Below, in pieces: positions 46,223 through 55,935 of a stretch of 64,000 nt of DNA (positions within the stretch are counted from its first letter, which is position 1; the number at the start of each line of letters is the position of its first letter). A program made the position numbers and the translations under genes. This DNA is from Ornithobacterium rhinotracheale (lineage in GTDB: Bacteria; Bacteroidota; Bacteroidia; Flavobacteriales; Weeksellaceae), in the NCBI RefSeq assembly GCF_004088395.1, contig NZ_CP035107.1, positions 1,937,001 through 2,001,000 of the forward strand, read 5' to 3'. Under the pieces are notes generated by a model. That model was not told the DNA's origin, made no database searches, and was given only the letters and a program-made list of their open reading frames with translations.

Positions 46223-47435
46223 AATCCTTAAAAGAATTCACCTCGACGCGGGAAACTTTTACTACGCAATGATGCGCGAGTTTAAAAACATTTTCTCCGA
46301 TGTTGCCGTATTGTTTTCCTTCATTTTGGTCAGTACCGTAGTTTCCTTTCTGTATGCCTATGTGTATTCTCACCAGGTGCTAACCGATTTGCCCGTGGCT
46401 TATGTGGATATGGATAACACCGCATACAGCAGGCAATTTATCCGAATGATGGACCAGACCGAGCAGGTGCAAATGAACCACGCCTACGCCCAATTCCCCG
46501 AGGCGGTGAAAGCCTTCGAGCAGGAAAAAGTGCGGGGCATTGTGGTGGTGCCTCAGGGCTTTGCCAAGAAGTTGCAAAAAGCCCAACAGCCCAGCGTTTC
46601 GGTCTACACCGATGGGGCGTATGTGCTGTATTACAAGCAGGTGCTTACCGCCGCCAAATACGCCACGGCTTATATGAGTGCGGGCATCGAAATCAAGAAA
46701 ATACAAGCCAAAGGCAATCTGCCCAAAGTGGCACAAATAGAGCGCGCTCCGCTGGTGGGCAACGCCGTGAATCTCTACAACCTCAATGCGGGCTATGGCA
46801 CATTTCTGATTCCCGTAGTGTTGGTGATTATTTTCCAAACCACGATGCTCCAAGCCATCGGGATACTGGGCGGCACTATGCGCGAAAACCACAAAATGGT
46901 GGAACTCTACCCCAATGCCAACCACCCACTAGGAATGCTCCCCATCGTGATGGGCAAAGCCACCACCTACCTCATCATCAGCCTTTGCCTATTGGTGTAT
47001 ATGGTGGGCTTTGTGATGCCTTATTTCCAGATCCCGATGCGCGGAAGCCTTTTAGAAACGGTGGTGTATATGATTCCGTTTTTGCTTTCGGTGGTATACC
47101 TTGGGTTGTTTCTGCTGAACTTTTTCCGCAAGCGGGAAGACGCCATTTTAGCCATTATGTTCACCTCGGTGCCAGCGTTGCTTCTTACGGGCTTTTCTTG
47201 GCCCACCGATGCGATGCCGTGGTACTTGCAAGCCCTCTCGAACCTTGTGCCCACCACGCTCGGGGCTAAGGGTTTTGTATCTATCACACAAATGGGGGCG
47301 GGCATCAGCCTGATACAAAAGGAATTCCTCTGGCTGTGGCTACTGTGTATCTTTTATTTAATCCTCGCCACCCTCACCTTCAAACGCATCTACCTTATTG
47401 AGTGGGAAGGGCAAGAGAAACAAAACAAACCTTAA
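46215..47435 (+). CDS. ABC-2 type permease (second of two)
   Basis: 406 residues with the same layout as its neighbour: N-terminal helix VAVLFSFILVSTVVSFLYAYVY, periplasmic loop with DLPVAYVDMDNTAYSRQF, then five or six membrane helices with LLLTGFSWPTDAMPWYLQAL. Last gene of the efflux operon. The missing nucleotide-binding subunit must be supplied from elsewhere, if the pump is ATP-driven. Confidence 0.92.
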   Translation: MNRILKRIHLDAGNFYYAMMREFKNIFSDVAVLFSFILVSTVVSFLYAYVYSHQVLTDLPVAYVDMDNTAYSRQFIRMMDQTEQVQMNHAYAQFPEAVKAFEQEKVRGIVVVPQGFAKKLQKAQQPSVSVYTDGAYVLYYKQVLTAAKYATAYMSAGIEIKKIQAKGNLPKVAQIERAPLVGNAVNLYNLNAGYGTFLIPVVLVIIFQTTMLQAIGILGGTMRENHKMVELYPNANHPLGMLPIVMGKATTYLIISLCLLVYMVGFVMPYFQIPMRGSLLETVVYMIPFLLSVVYLGLFLLNFFRKREDAILAIMFTSVPALLLTGFSWPTDAMPWYLQALSNLVPTTLGAKGFVSITQMGAGISLIQKEFLWLWLLCIFYLILATLTFKRIYLIEWEGQEKQNKP

Positions 47436-47449
47436 TCCCAAAAAAAGAC

Positions 47450-47457
47450 TATATTTG
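47450..47457 (+). promoter_or_regulatory. Putative -7 box of the TlpA-like lipoprotein
   Basis: TATATTTG, 25 bases before the ATG at 47483 and downstream of the in-frame ATG at 47402, so it supports the later start. Confidence 0.5.
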
Positions 47458-47482
47458 GCGACTGAATAAAACTAGTCAGAAT

Positions 47483-47983
47483 ATGAAAAAAATCGCACTA
47501 CTATGCCTAGCCGCGTTAGGGCTAATCTCCTGCTCGGAAAGGCACGAAAAAACCGAATTCTCCCAAGAAGTTTTAAGCCAAAGCGTAACAACAGCAAGCG
47601 GCACAGAAACCAACTTTGGAGAGATTTTAAATGCCCAAAAAGGCAAAACCACCTTAGTTGAAGTATGGGCCTCGTGGTGTGGCGACTGCATTAAGGCGAT
47701 GCCCGAGACTGCACAATTCCAAGCCCAACACCCAGAGCTTAATTACCTTTTCATCTCCGTGGACAAGGACCCCGAGGCCTGGCGAAATGGAATGGAAAAA
47801 TATGCCACTCCCCACCAATTAAAAGGCGACTTCATTCTAATGTCTGGCGGCTGGGGCAAAGGCACGCAATCCGCCTTTACTCAATACATAGAGCTAGACT
47901 GGATTCCTAGGTATATCCTGCTAGATGAAGAGGGCAAAATAAAGCAATATTATGCCAAGTCCATCGATGAAGTAAAATTATAA
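47483..47983 (+). CDS. TlpA-like thioredoxin-fold lipoprotein
   Basis: 166 residues: lipoprotein signal MKKIALLCLAALGLISC with Cys17, then a thioredoxin domain with VEVWASWCGDCIKAMPE (redox CxxC) and the cis-Pro strand DWIPRYILLDEEG. Acts in the periplasm on disulfides. An in-frame Met at 47402 would add 27 polar residues ahead of the signal peptide and overlap the permease gene, so it was rejected. Own promoter and terminator. Confidence 0.9.
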   Translation: MKKIALLCLAALGLISCSERHEKTEFSQEVLSQSVTTASGTETNFGEILNAQKGKTTLVEVWASWCGDCIKAMPETAQFQAQHPELNYLFISVDKDPEAWRNGMEKYATPHQLKGDFILMSGGWGKGTQSAFTQYIELDWIPRYILLDEEGKIKQYYAKSIDEVKL

Positions 47984-48000
47984 TCCTTCGATAAAGCATA

Positions 48001-48037
48001 AAAAAATCCCTTTCTTGCAGCAAGAAAGGGATTTTTT
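48001..48037. terminator. Bidirectional terminator
   Basis: AATCCCTTTCTTG-CAG-CAAGAAAGGGATT: a near-perfect stem with A and T tracts on either side, between the convergent TlpA-like and DUF4230 genes. Confidence 0.9.
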
Positions 48038-48054
48038 GTTTTTAGCCTTAAAAA

Positions 48055-48657
48055 TTAAATCGGAATACGATTTTTCATCTCCTCAGCAAACTCGGTTTCA
48101 TCTACAATTTTCCAATGGTAAATCTTAGCCAAAAGATAAATTTCTTCTAGATTTTGGAGCAATTGCTCGTGTGCCTCCTTTTGTAGGCTTGTGCGGTCTA
48201 TCTGCTTTTCCACCTCGGCAATGGCGCGGCGTTTAATCCCATTTAAGTCCTCTTTGCTAAATTCATTCATTTTGCTTTGGCTCATTTCAAAAAACTCCAC
48301 ATCGGGGTAAGTCTGAATTTGTAGAGGCGGTATTTTTTGAATATAAATCACCTGCTTGGCAGAATCTAGCTTCACTTGCATTTTAGACAAATCATAAGAC
48401 GCCTGCGCTTTTACCTCCACTTTTAGAAGCAAAGACTTGTCAAACGAGATTAAATTCCCCAAATAGCTACTCTTGCTTTTGTGCGAATAAAAGTTGGCAT
48501 AGGTTTGCTCCGCTACCACCATTTTATTCAATCGCTGAATGCCATAGGCAATCGTAGAAGACGCCTCTTGCGCATGGTCTTTTTGCGTGGCTTTCATCAC
48601 AAAAAAAGTGAGCAACGCCCCCAATACCAGCAAGCCTAAGTATTTTAAGTATTTCAT
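48055..48657 (-). CDS. DUF4230 family membrane-anchored protein
   Basis: 200 residues: one N-terminal membrane helix (about 5-22), then an exported domain with MVVAEQTYANFY, LLKVEVKAQASYDLSKMQVKLD and a long C-terminal helix, the usual DUF4230 order. Function unknown. A TATATTTG -7 box (48690-48683, minus) precedes it. Single gene. Confidence 0.85.
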   Translation of the reverse strand: MKYLKYLGLLVLGALLTFFVMKATQKDHAQEASSTIAYGIQRLNKMVVAEQTYANFYSHKSKSSYLGNLISFDKSLLLKVEVKAQASYDLSKMQVKLDSAKQVIYIQKIPPLQIQTYPDVEFFEMSQSKMNEFSKEDLNGIKRRAIAEVEKQIDRTSLQKEAHEQLLQNLEEIYLLAKIYHWKIVDETEFAEEMKNRIPI

Positions 48658-48682
48658 AGATTTTGGTTTAAATTGATGTAAT

Positions 48683-48690
48683 CAAATATA
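48683..48690 (-). promoter_or_regulatory. Putative -7 box of the DUF4230 gene
   Basis: Minus-strand TATATTTG, 25 bases before the ATG. Confidence 0.5.
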
Positions 48691-48760
48691 ATTCCTTTTT
48701 GAATTTATTTCAAATAAATAGCACAAACGCACCTTTCTTTTTTTAGCATAATAATTTTCG

Positions 48761-48768
48761 TACCTTTG
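48761..48768 (+). promoter_or_regulatory. -7 box of the hem operon
   Basis: TACCTTTG ends only 10 bases before the hemA ATG, so the transcript has almost no leader. Confidence 0.5.
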
Positions 48769-48778
48769 CGCCGAGTAT

Positions 48779-50035
48779 ATGAGTGTATTGGAAGAAAAAG
48801 AAACCTTAGGGCAATTTAATGTCATCGGTATCAGCTATGAGAAGGCCGATGTGAAGACGCGCGGTGAGTACGCTTTCTTTGAGGAGTGGGAGGAGGAGTT
48901 TGTTGAGAAAGCCAAGCAAATAGGTTTGGAGCACTTTTTCATTCTATCCACCTGCAATCGTACGGAGATTTATTTTTTTGCCCCGTCCCACGAGCCTATG
49001 ATGCAGCTATATTGCGAGCAAGTGGGGGGTGATATGGCGATATTTAAAGAAATCACATTCGTTAAGAAAGGCAAGCAGGCGCTTAATCACTTATTCCGAG
49101 TGTCCTCTGGCTTGGAGAGCCAAATTTTGGGCGATTTCGAGATTTTAGGACAAATGCGCAAGGCCTTCAAGCGATTTAAAAAATTGGGCTGCTCTAATGC
49201 CTATTTGGAGCGCTTCATTAACACCGCAGTGCAAATCAGCAAGCAGATTAAAAATGAAACTTCGCTTAGCGATGGAGCCACCTCTGTATCCTACGCGGCG
49301 GTGCAGTATATTTTAAGCCACATTCCTAACCTTGAACAGAAGAATATAGTGCTTTTCGGAACAGGGAAAATCGGGCGAAATACTTGCGAAAATCTTGTGA
49401 AGCATACGGGAAATAATAAGGTAACGCTCATTAATAGAACGCCTGAAAAAGCCGAAAAATTAAGCCAGAAATTAGATATAAAATTTAAGAAAATCGAAGA
49501 GATCACCGATACCTTGAAAAATACCGATGTGCTCATCGTGGCCACAGGCGCTAAAAGGCCAACTGTAACGCCGGAAATGTTGCCCGAGCGAGAAATGCTC
49601 ATCATAGATATGTCTATCCCAGCTAATGTGGAGCCTGCCGTGAGAGAGCTTAAAAACATTCAGCTCATCAATGTAGATATGCTCTCGCAAACGATAAATG
49701 AAACGCTCAAAGCACGAGAGTCCGAGGTGCCAAAAGTGGAAACCATCATTCGCCTAAACCTTTGGGAATTTGAGGAGTGGATTGAAGGAAGGCAATTTGT
49801 GCCAGCCATTGAGGCATTTAAGGAGCGTATGCTCTTTTTGGCGCGTTACGAAAAAAAACAATTGCATAAAAAGGAGGAAATTAGCATTTGCCCCAAAGGC
49901 GACCGATTAAGCCTGCGTTTAGCCCAAAAAATGACTAATCAATTTGCGGCATATTTAATGGAAAACCCCGAAAAAGCACACCAGACAATTGGGTTTATCA
50001 ATGAAATTTTTCATCTAGATTTAAAAGAAGATTAA
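48779..50035 (+). CDS. hemA: Glutamyl-tRNA reductase
   Basis: Makes glutamate-1-semialdehyde from Glu-tRNA, the entry to tetrapyrroles by the C5 route. 418 residues: nucleophilic Cys in ILSTCNRTEIYFF (about residue 60), substrate-binding GLESQILGDFEILGQ, an NADPH-binding Rossmann core (FGTGKIGRNTCENL) and the C-terminal dimerisation helix. First gene of hemA-hemC-hemD-hemE; hemB and hemL lie elsewhere. Confidence 0.97.
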   Translation: MSVLEEKETLGQFNVIGISYEKADVKTRGEYAFFEEWEEEFVEKAKQIGLEHFFILSTCNRTEIYFFAPSHEPMMQLYCEQVGGDMAIFKEITFVKKGKQALNHLFRVSSGLESQILGDFEILGQMRKAFKRFKKLGCSNAYLERFINTAVQISKQIKNETSLSDGATSVSYAAVQYILSHIPNLEQKNIVLFGTGKIGRNTCENLVKHTGNNKVTLINRTPEKAEKLSQKLDIKFKKIEEITDTLKNTDVLIVATGAKRPTVTPEMLPEREMLIIDMSIPANVEPAVRELKNIQLINVDMLSQTINETLKARESEVPKVETIIRLNLWEFEEWIEGRQFVPAIEAFKERMLFLARYEKKQLHKKEEISICPKGDRLSLRLAQKMTNQFAAYLMENPEKAHQTIGFINEIFHLDLKED

Positions 50036-50041
50036 TCGCTT

Positions 50042-50959
50042 ATGGCAACACTTAAACTAGGCACCCGCAAAAGCCCACTTGCTATGTGGCAAGCCCTCCA
50101 AGCGCAGAAAAAATTGCAAGAATTTGGCTACTCGGTGGAGATAGTACCCATAGCCTCCGAGGGCGATTTGAAATTAAAGCAGCCCATTTACGAATTAGGC
50201 ATCACGGGGGTTTTCACCAAGACGCTGGATATAGCCTTAGTCAATGGTGAAATTGATTTAGCCGTGCATAGTTTAAAAGATGTGCCCACCCAATTGGCGC
50301 ACGGCTTGCAGCTCACAGCGTGCCTCCCGCGTGGCGACCACCGTGACATTTTGGTGTTTAAAAATTCAAATATTTTAGCCAAAGAAAAACGAACCATAGC
50401 CACAGGAAGCCTCCGCAGGAAAGCCTTTTGGCTCAATCGTTTTCCGCAAGACAGTGTGGTAGATTTGCGCGGAAATGTGCAATTAAGGCTACAAAAATTG
50501 CTAGACAATGATTGGGACGGAGCCATTTTTGCTTACGCAGGGCTAAATAGAAGCGAAATTCTACAAAATTTAGCACAGCACAATTTGCAATACCAATTCA
50601 TTGAAAATATGGTTTCAGCCCCCTCGCAAGGCATCGTGGGGATTGTAACGCGTCAAGATTTAGATTTAAGCCCAATTAGCGATGCCCGCGCACAAATTGC
50701 AGGCCAGATAGAGCGCTCGTTTTTAAGAAAATTGGAAGGCGGTTGCACTGCGCCCATTGGCGGATTTGCAGATATAGAGGGCGATAAAGTTCATTTCACG
50801 GGGGCGATTTTAAGCCTTGATGGCGCACAGAAAATTCAAATCTCAGAGACTCGCCCACTCAGCGAGGCGCAGGCCTTGGGCGAGGAAATGGCTCAAATTT
50901 GCCTGAACCAAGGCGCCGATAAAATCATACAAGAGATAAAAAAACAAATTGGAGCTTAG
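50042..50959 (+). CDS. hemC: Porphobilinogen deaminase (hydroxymethylbilane synthase)
   Basis: Polymerises four porphobilinogens. 305 residues: LGTRKSPLAMWQA start, GVFTKTLD, LAVHSLKDVPT with the catalytic Asp region, ATGSLRRKA, and the dipyrromethane-cofactor Cys in LEGGCTAPIGGFA (about residue 235). Six bases after hemA. Confidence 0.97.
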   Translation: MATLKLGTRKSPLAMWQALQAQKKLQEFGYSVEIVPIASEGDLKLKQPIYELGITGVFTKTLDIALVNGEIDLAVHSLKDVPTQLAHGLQLTACLPRGDHRDILVFKNSNILAKEKRTIATGSLRRKAFWLNRFPQDSVVDLRGNVQLRLQKLLDNDWDGAIFAYAGLNRSEILQNLAQHNLQYQFIENMVSAPSQGIVGIVTRQDLDLSPISDARAQIAGQIERSFLRKLEGGCTAPIGGFADIEGDKVHFTGAILSLDGAQKIQISETRPLSEAQALGEEMAQICLNQGADKIIQEIKKQIGA

Positions 50960-50971
50960 ACCAATTCGGAA

Positions 50972-51634
50972 ATGCTGAAAATTCTTTTAACTAAAAAACT
51001 GAGTCCAGAGGTGTATCAAAGTGCTTTGCCCAAAGCGCAAGTGGATTCCATGGATTTCATCAGCACCGAATATTTTCCTGACCGAGAAATTTTGGCTAAA
51101 ATTGAAAATGAAACGGATTTTATCGTTTCGAGCCTAAAGGCTGCCCAATGGGCAATAAAAAATCAAATTAAAGGGAATTTTTACTGCGTGGGCGAGAAAT
51201 CGAGAAACCTACTCAGCAAAAATAACCCCGTACTTGCCACCGCTGGCTACGCTGAAGATTTAGTGCAAATTATCCAAGAAAAATATAACCAAAAACGATT
51301 TTGTTTTTTGTGCAGCGACATTCGGCTAGACACCATTCCCGATACGCTGAAATCGTCAAAAATACTACTCACGGAAGTGCCCGTGTACCGCACCAGAAGC
51401 CTTGCTCCACCGCTCGAAGCCCCTTACAATGCTTATGCATTCTTCAGCCCCTCAGGTGTAAAATCTTTTTTTAAAACCTATAAAATTCCGAATAATTCTT
51501 TTATTTTTGCCCTAGGCGATAGCACTAAGAATTCGCTAGAGAGTTTTACCGAAAATAGAATTTTCACCCCAGAAAACCCTAAAACACAAGATTTAATTTA
51601 TTTAATAAAAAGAACATTATATGCCCAAAAATGA
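50972..51634 (+). CDS. hemD: Uroporphyrinogen-III synthase
   Basis: Closes and inverts ring D of hydroxymethylbilane. 220 residues, poorly conserved as usual for HemD, but with the two-domain pattern of the fold: [24 protein letters not shown] and the C-terminal [28 protein letters not shown]. Position between hemC and hemE supports the call. Overlaps hemE by 14 bases. Confidence 0.87.
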   Translation: MLKILLTKKLSPEVYQSALPKAQVDSMDFISTEYFPDREILAKIENETDFIVSSLKAAQWAIKNQIKGNFYCVGEKSRNLLSKNNPVLATAGYAEDLVQIIQEKYNQKRFCFLCSDIRLDTIPDTLKSSKILLTEVPVYRTRSLAPPLEAPYNAYAFFSPSGVKSFFKTYKIPNNSFIFALGDSTKNSLESFTENRIFTPENPKTQDLIYLIKRTLYAQK

Positions 51635-52646
51635 TTTATTGCTAAAAGCGTTGCGTGGCGAAGAAGTGCCAAGGCCACCCGTGTGGATGATGCGCCAAGC
51701 AGGGAGGTACTTGCCTGAATTTATAGCACTTAGAGATAAATATGACTTCTTCACCCGTTGCCAAACGCCTGCACTCGCTGCCGAAATTACACTTCAGCCT
51801 TACCGTAGATTCCCAATTGATGCGGCAATCATCTTTTCGGATATCCTGGTAGTGCCGCAAGCAATGGGCTTAGATTTTGAGATGAAACCTGGGGTGGGGC
51901 CTTGGCTTGAAAATCCTGTGCGCTCCGCAGCAGATGTGGCTAAATTAGCAGGTGGCAATGTTAATGAAAATTTGCAATATGTGTTTGATGCCATAGATTT
52001 AACCAAAGAGGAGCTGAATGATGAGATTCCGCTTATAGGTTTTGCCGGTTCGCCGTGGACGATTTTTTGCTATGCGGTGCAGGGGCAGGGCTCTAAAAAC
52101 TTTGATAAAGCAAAGGCCTTTGCCTTTACTGAGCCAGAATTAGCCCATCAATTGCTACAAAAAATTACGGATGCTACCATTTTTTATTTAAAAGAAAAAG
52201 CAAAACACGGCTGCGATGTCTTGCAGATTTTTGACAGTTGGGGTGGAATGCTTTCGCCTAAGGATTACCAAGAGTTTTCATATCAGTACATTGAGCAAAT
52301 TGTGAATGCACTTTACAAAATAACCCCTGTGGTGGTTTTTGCCAAAGGCTGCTGGTTTGCACTTGAAAAAATGGCTACCTCTAATGCCGCTGCGCTCGGT
52401 GTAGACTGGACGATAACACCGCAAATGGCCAGAGAATTAACGGGCTATAAAAAGACCTTACAGGGAAATTTCGACCCTGCTCGATTGCTCTCGCCGCCGG
52501 AAAAAATCCAGCAGATGGTAAAGGAGATGATTGATGATTTTGGGACTTATAAATATATTGCCAACTTAGGGCACGGCATTTTGCCCAATGTCCCCGTGGA
52601 GAATGCGGAAGCCTTCATTCAAGCCGTGGTAAATTATAAAGCTTAA
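51621..52646 (+). CDS. hemE: Uroporphyrinogen decarboxylase
   Basis: Removes four carboxyl groups to give coproporphyrinogen III. 341 residues: the signature [16 protein letters not shown] with active-site Arg, [18 protein letters not shown] with the catalytic Asp, [16 protein letters not shown], and the C-terminal [18 protein letters not shown] with the conserved His. Overlaps hemD. Confidence 0.97.
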   Translation: MPKNDLLLKALRGEEVPRPPVWMMRQAGRYLPEFIALRDKYDFFTRCQTPALAAEITLQPYRRFPIDAAIIFSDILVVPQAMGLDFEMKPGVGPWLENPVRSAADVAKLAGGNVNENLQYVFDAIDLTKEELNDEIPLIGFAGSPWTIFCYAVQGQGSKNFDKAKAFAFTEPELAHQLLQKITDATIFYLKEKAKHGCDVLQIFDSWGGMLSPKDYQEFSYQYIEQIVNALYKITPVVVFAKGCWFALEKMATSNAAALGVDWTITPQMARELTGYKKTLQGNFDPARLLSPPEKIQQMVKEMIDDFGTYKYIANLGHGILPNVPVENAEAFIQAVVNYKA

Positions 52647-52679
52647 CAGGAAAAATAATTTAATTCAAATAAAAAAATT

Positions 52680-53486
52680 ATGAGTGGAATATTACAAGGA
52701 AAAAAAGGAATCATCTTCGGAGCGCTAGATGAAAATTCAATCGCGTGGAAGACTGCGCTACAATGTAAAGAGCAGGGGGCAGATTTCATTTTAAGTAATG
52801 CCCCAGTGGCAATGCGCTTTGGGAAAATTCAGCAGCTAGCAGAGCAAACAGGGAGCGAAGTGGTGCCCGCAGATGCTACCAATATGGAGGATTTAAGTGC
52901 GCTTTTTGATAGAGCTATTGAGAAATTTGGCAAAATTGATTTCATTCTGCACTCAATTGGAATGAGCGTGAATGTGCGCAAAGGAATTCCCTATACGGAG
53001 ATGAATTATGACTATACGCTGAAAGGCTTTGATATTTCGGCACTTTCCTTTCACCGCGTGATGAAAACCGCGTGGGATAAGGATTGTATGAACGAGTGGG
53101 GAAGCATCGTAGCGTTGAGCTATATTGCAGCACAGAGGTTTTTCCCAGATTACAACGATATGGCAGACAATAAAGCCTATCTGGAAAGCATTGCTAGAAG
53201 CTTTGGTTACCACTGGGGCGAGGCTAAAAAAGTGCGCGTAAACACCATTTCACAGTCGCCCACCCCTACCACTGCGGGGTCAGGTGTTAAGGGATTTGAT
53301 GGATTTTTAGGTGTAGCCGAGGAAATTTCTCCACTAGGCAACGCCACTGCCGAAGATTGTGCCCGCGTTTGTGTGATGATGTTTAGCGATTTTACGAGAA
53401 GAATCACTATGCAAAACATTTATAACGACGGTGGATTTAGTACCACAGGCGTTTCCAGAGGCATTGTAGAAAAGTTTACAAAATAA
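52680..53486 (+). CDS. fabI: Enoyl-ACP reductase (NADH)
   Basis: Last reduction in each fatty-acid elongation cycle; triclosan target. 268 residues, SDR fold: GIIFGALDENSIAWKTA nucleotide-binding start, HSIGMSVN, and the catalytic Tyr and Lys in YNDMADNKAYLES, the variant FabI spacing. SQSPTPTTAGSGVKGFDGF is the substrate loop. Thirty-three bases after hemE, same strand. Confidence 0.96.
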   Translation: MSGILQGKKGIIFGALDENSIAWKTALQCKEQGADFILSNAPVAMRFGKIQQLAEQTGSEVVPADATNMEDLSALFDRAIEKFGKIDFILHSIGMSVNVRKGIPYTEMNYDYTLKGFDISALSFHRVMKTAWDKDCMNEWGSIVALSYIAAQRFFPDYNDMADNKAYLESIARSFGYHWGEAKKVRVNTISQSPTPTTAGSGVKGFDGFLGVAEEISPLGNATAEDCARVCVMMFSDFTRRITMQNIYNDGGFSTTGVSRGIVEKFTK

Positions 53487-53510
53487 AATTTAACAGAAAT
53501 AGAAAGGAAG

Positions 53511-53544
53511 GGCTTTTCTCTCATAATGAGGAAAGCCTTTTTTT
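53511..53544 (+). terminator. Terminator after fabI
   Basis: GGCTTTTCTC/GAGGAAAGCC stem (one G-T pair), seven-base loop, then seven T. It touches the 3' end of the convergent comEC gene. Confidence 0.85.
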
Positions 53545-55525
53545 ATTCTTCAAGCATAAAGAAGCCATCATCAGCGGTAAAATGTTTATTTTTAGCCTCA
53601 AACTTTTGTACTTGCCAGCTCTTGCTCGCTCCATCAAAAATAAAAAGTTGGTTTAAATTTTTCGCATCAAGCTCAGGGCTACCTTGCGTAAAATAGAGAA
53701 AGTCAGCCTGAGTGGGAATTTTAGGGTTTTGAGGGTTGATTAAAATGATATTTTCGCCCCACTGAATAAAGCGATGGGATTTTTTAAAATCATTGATAGT
53801 TAAATCTTTATCAAAAGGGTGGTGCTCAATTTTACGAATCTCTTCCTGCGTGGCAAATGGCTGAATGGTGTAAATACTGGACAAGGAATCTGCGCCAAAA
53901 ACCCATAAATTTTGCCCTGCTCGGTAGGCGATTAAATTCCCTTGCTGCTGGTGAAAAATGATAAATTGTTTTTTGTTTTGAGCCTGAAAAACATCAAAAT
54001 AGCCGAATGATAAAAATATAATAATCAGTGTTAAGAGAATATTCCAATGCGTTATTTTTCTGTTTTTTATAGCGTAGGCAAAGGCGAAAATTATACCCCA
54101 CCAAGTAAGAATTTGCCCTAAATTCCAGTGTATGTTTTGAATTAAAAAAGCCTCGTTTTCTACGCTTAGATTTAAAATTGAATCAAAACTACCAAAAATT
54201 AAATTTGAAAATTTAACTAAAAAAGAAGGCGTTATCCCTAAGCTGACTATGAAAAATAATGAAAAACAGAAGCCTACTAAAATGGCAGAAGTTGGAAAAA
54301 ATAATAGGTTTCCTATTAAAAATAACCACGAAAATTGATGAAAATAAGCGATGCTCAGGGGCAAAACACCGAGCTGAGCTGCCAGAGTAACTAAGATTAA
54401 ATCAAATAAGGCAATTTTAAATTTGCCCTTTTCAGGTCTTAATGGTTTGAAAAATTTTGTGGCCCAAACAATGAAAAATACGGCGCAATAACTCAGCTGA
54501 AAGCCTACATCAAACAAATAATTGGGGTTAATAAATAACAAAATTAAAGCTGTGAATGCTAATATGTGATAAAAATTCCCTCGTCGCTGAAAAATGAAAC
54601 TCAGGGAGAACATAGTGAGCATAAATGCTGCTCGCACGACTGAGGGTGTTGCTCCTACGAAATAAGTGTATATCCAAATGCTTGTTATGGAGAGAATTAT
54701 GCGGAGATTTCTCCCGTATGGTAAAAATAAAACGGGGTAGAAAATGATGAAGAGAAAACCATAAATAATCCCAACATGCAGTCCTGAAATAGCAAATAAA
54801 TGTGAAATTCCAGCGGCTGATAATTTTTGCCTAAAATCGGCATCAAAATCATTTCTGTCTCCCAAGACAAGCGATTGAATAAAAATACGACTTATGGGGG
54901 AAAATTCTAACTGTTTAAGTTTTTCTTTAAAGTTTGATTTAAATAGACTTAATTGGTATTTTAAATCAAATTTTTTTGGATTATTTGTTAGTAGTATAGT
55001 ATCACAAAATAGTTGTAATTCCACGCCCTGGCGATGCATATATTGCTTGTAATCAAAGGTATGTGGGTTTTTAGGAGGGCTAATATTTGATAATGTCCCG
55101 TGAAGCCATAGGGTTTGATGCTCAAACTTTTCTCCTTGCGGTTTAGGTGTATAGAGTAGAATACTTTGCTGAGCTAAGTGCAGGCTATCTGATTGTGATG
55201 GAAGTATTTGAGCTTTATATTTGTAATATTTTTTACTTGGTTTTAGGCTTTCTATTATTTTGATTTGCAGAGTTGTTTTTAGATAATTATTAACATTTTG
55301 GGGAGGTTTGTAGTTTACTTTTTGAATTCTATAAATTCCTAAGAATAAGCAGAATAAAAATGTGAAATAAGCGAAATATCGACTCTGTTTTCGGAAAAAG
55401 AAAAGCAGGGATAAGGAAAAAGCTCCGCCCACAATGCACCAATTAATGGGAATCTCTAAAAAATTGCCAGCGAGAATGCCTAAGCAGAAAAAAAATAACC
55501 AAAAAGCAAATGGGTGATATTTCAT
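53543..55525 (-). CDS. comEC: ComEC/Rec2 family DNA-uptake channel
   Basis: Inner-membrane pore for single-stranded DNA in transformation. 660 residues: N-terminal hydrophobic helices, an OB-fold-like DUF4131 domain (about 60-190), and the competence domain with HLFAISGLHVGIIYGF and many helices (ATPSVVRAAFMLTMFS). The metallo-beta-lactamase-like tail seen in some ComEC is absent; the end is a short soluble domain. Single gene, AT-rich. Confidence 0.92.
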   Translation of the reverse strand: MKYHPFAFWLFFFCLGILAGNFLEIPINWCIVGGAFSLSLLFFFRKQSRYFAYFTFLFCLFLGIYRIQKVNYKPPQNVNNYLKTTLQIKIIESLKPSKKYYKYKAQILPSQSDSLHLAQQSILLYTPKPQGEKFEHQTLWLHGTLSNISPPKNPHTFDYKQYMHRQGVELQLFCDTILLTNNPKKFDLKYQLSLFKSNFKEKLKQLEFSPISRIFIQSLVLGDRNDFDADFRQKLSAAGISHLFAISGLHVGIIYGFLFIIFYPVLFLPYGRNLRIILSITSIWIYTYFVGATPSVVRAAFMLTMFSLSFIFQRRGNFYHILAFTALILLFINPNYLFDVGFQLSYCAVFFIVWATKFFKPLRPEKGKFKIALFDLILVTLAAQLGVLPLSIAYFHQFSWLFLIGNLLFFPTSAILVGFCFSLFFIVSLGITPSFLVKFSNLIFGSFDSILNLSVENEAFLIQNIHWNLGQILTWWGIIFAFAYAIKNRKITHWNILLTLIIIFLSFGYFDVFQAQNKKQFIIFHQQQGNLIAYRAGQNLWVFGADSLSSIYTIQPFATQEEIRKIEHHPFDKDLTINDFKKSHRFIQWGENIILINPQNPKIPTQADFLYFTQGSPELDAKNLNQLFIFDGASKSWQVQKFEAKNKHFTADDGFFMLEE

Positions 55526-55700
55526 ACAGCTCTGATTGTGAGCTTAAATGTACAATTTTTTTTCAGAAAATGAAAATTCTATTGTTTCTGGTGTACTTTT
55601 TCATTTTGTACTCGGTTGCGTACTCGGCTTGAACTATATTGAAAAAATTAGCCATTGATTTTGCATTTTAATTTGCAGATAATCAATGGCTTTAACTTAG

Positions 55701-55773
55701 TAGCGGGAGCTGGACTCGAACCAGCGACCTTCGGGTTATGAGCCCGACGAGATACCGACTTCTCCATCCCGCG
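55701..55773 (-). tRNA. Initiator tRNA-Met (anticodon CAT)
   Basis: Minus strand. Anticodon loop CTCATAA on the stem TCGGG/CCCGA, so three G-C pairs (G29-31, C39-41) as in initiators. The acceptor stem opens with a 1-72 mismatch, C1 opposite U72, followed by GCGGGA/TCCCGC, the other initiator mark (C1-A72 in E. coli). Discriminator A at 55701; CCA not encoded. Confidence 0.93.
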
Positions 55774-55784
55774 ATATTGGACTG

Positions 55785-55792
55785 CAAATATA
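55785..55792 (-). promoter_or_regulatory. Promoter -7 box of the initiator tRNA
   Basis: Minus-strand TATATTTG followed by CAGTCC, the same text as at tRNA-Leu. Confidence 0.55.
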
Positions 55793-55935
55793 CGAATATT
55801 TTTATTCCCACCAAATGTTTTTGTGTTTTTTCAGCCTGAAAAATAAGCTTGGTTTAATTTTTGTTTTGATAATCAATAAATTAAGTCCGTTTTATTTTTT
55901 TGCTAAAATACTTTTTATAGCGCGTAAAGATTGTT

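Noticed and set aside
47402-47482. Longer N-terminus of the TlpA-like lipoprotein
   Set aside because: It overlaps the upstream permease gene, would precede a lipoprotein signal peptide, and lies upstream of the -7 box.
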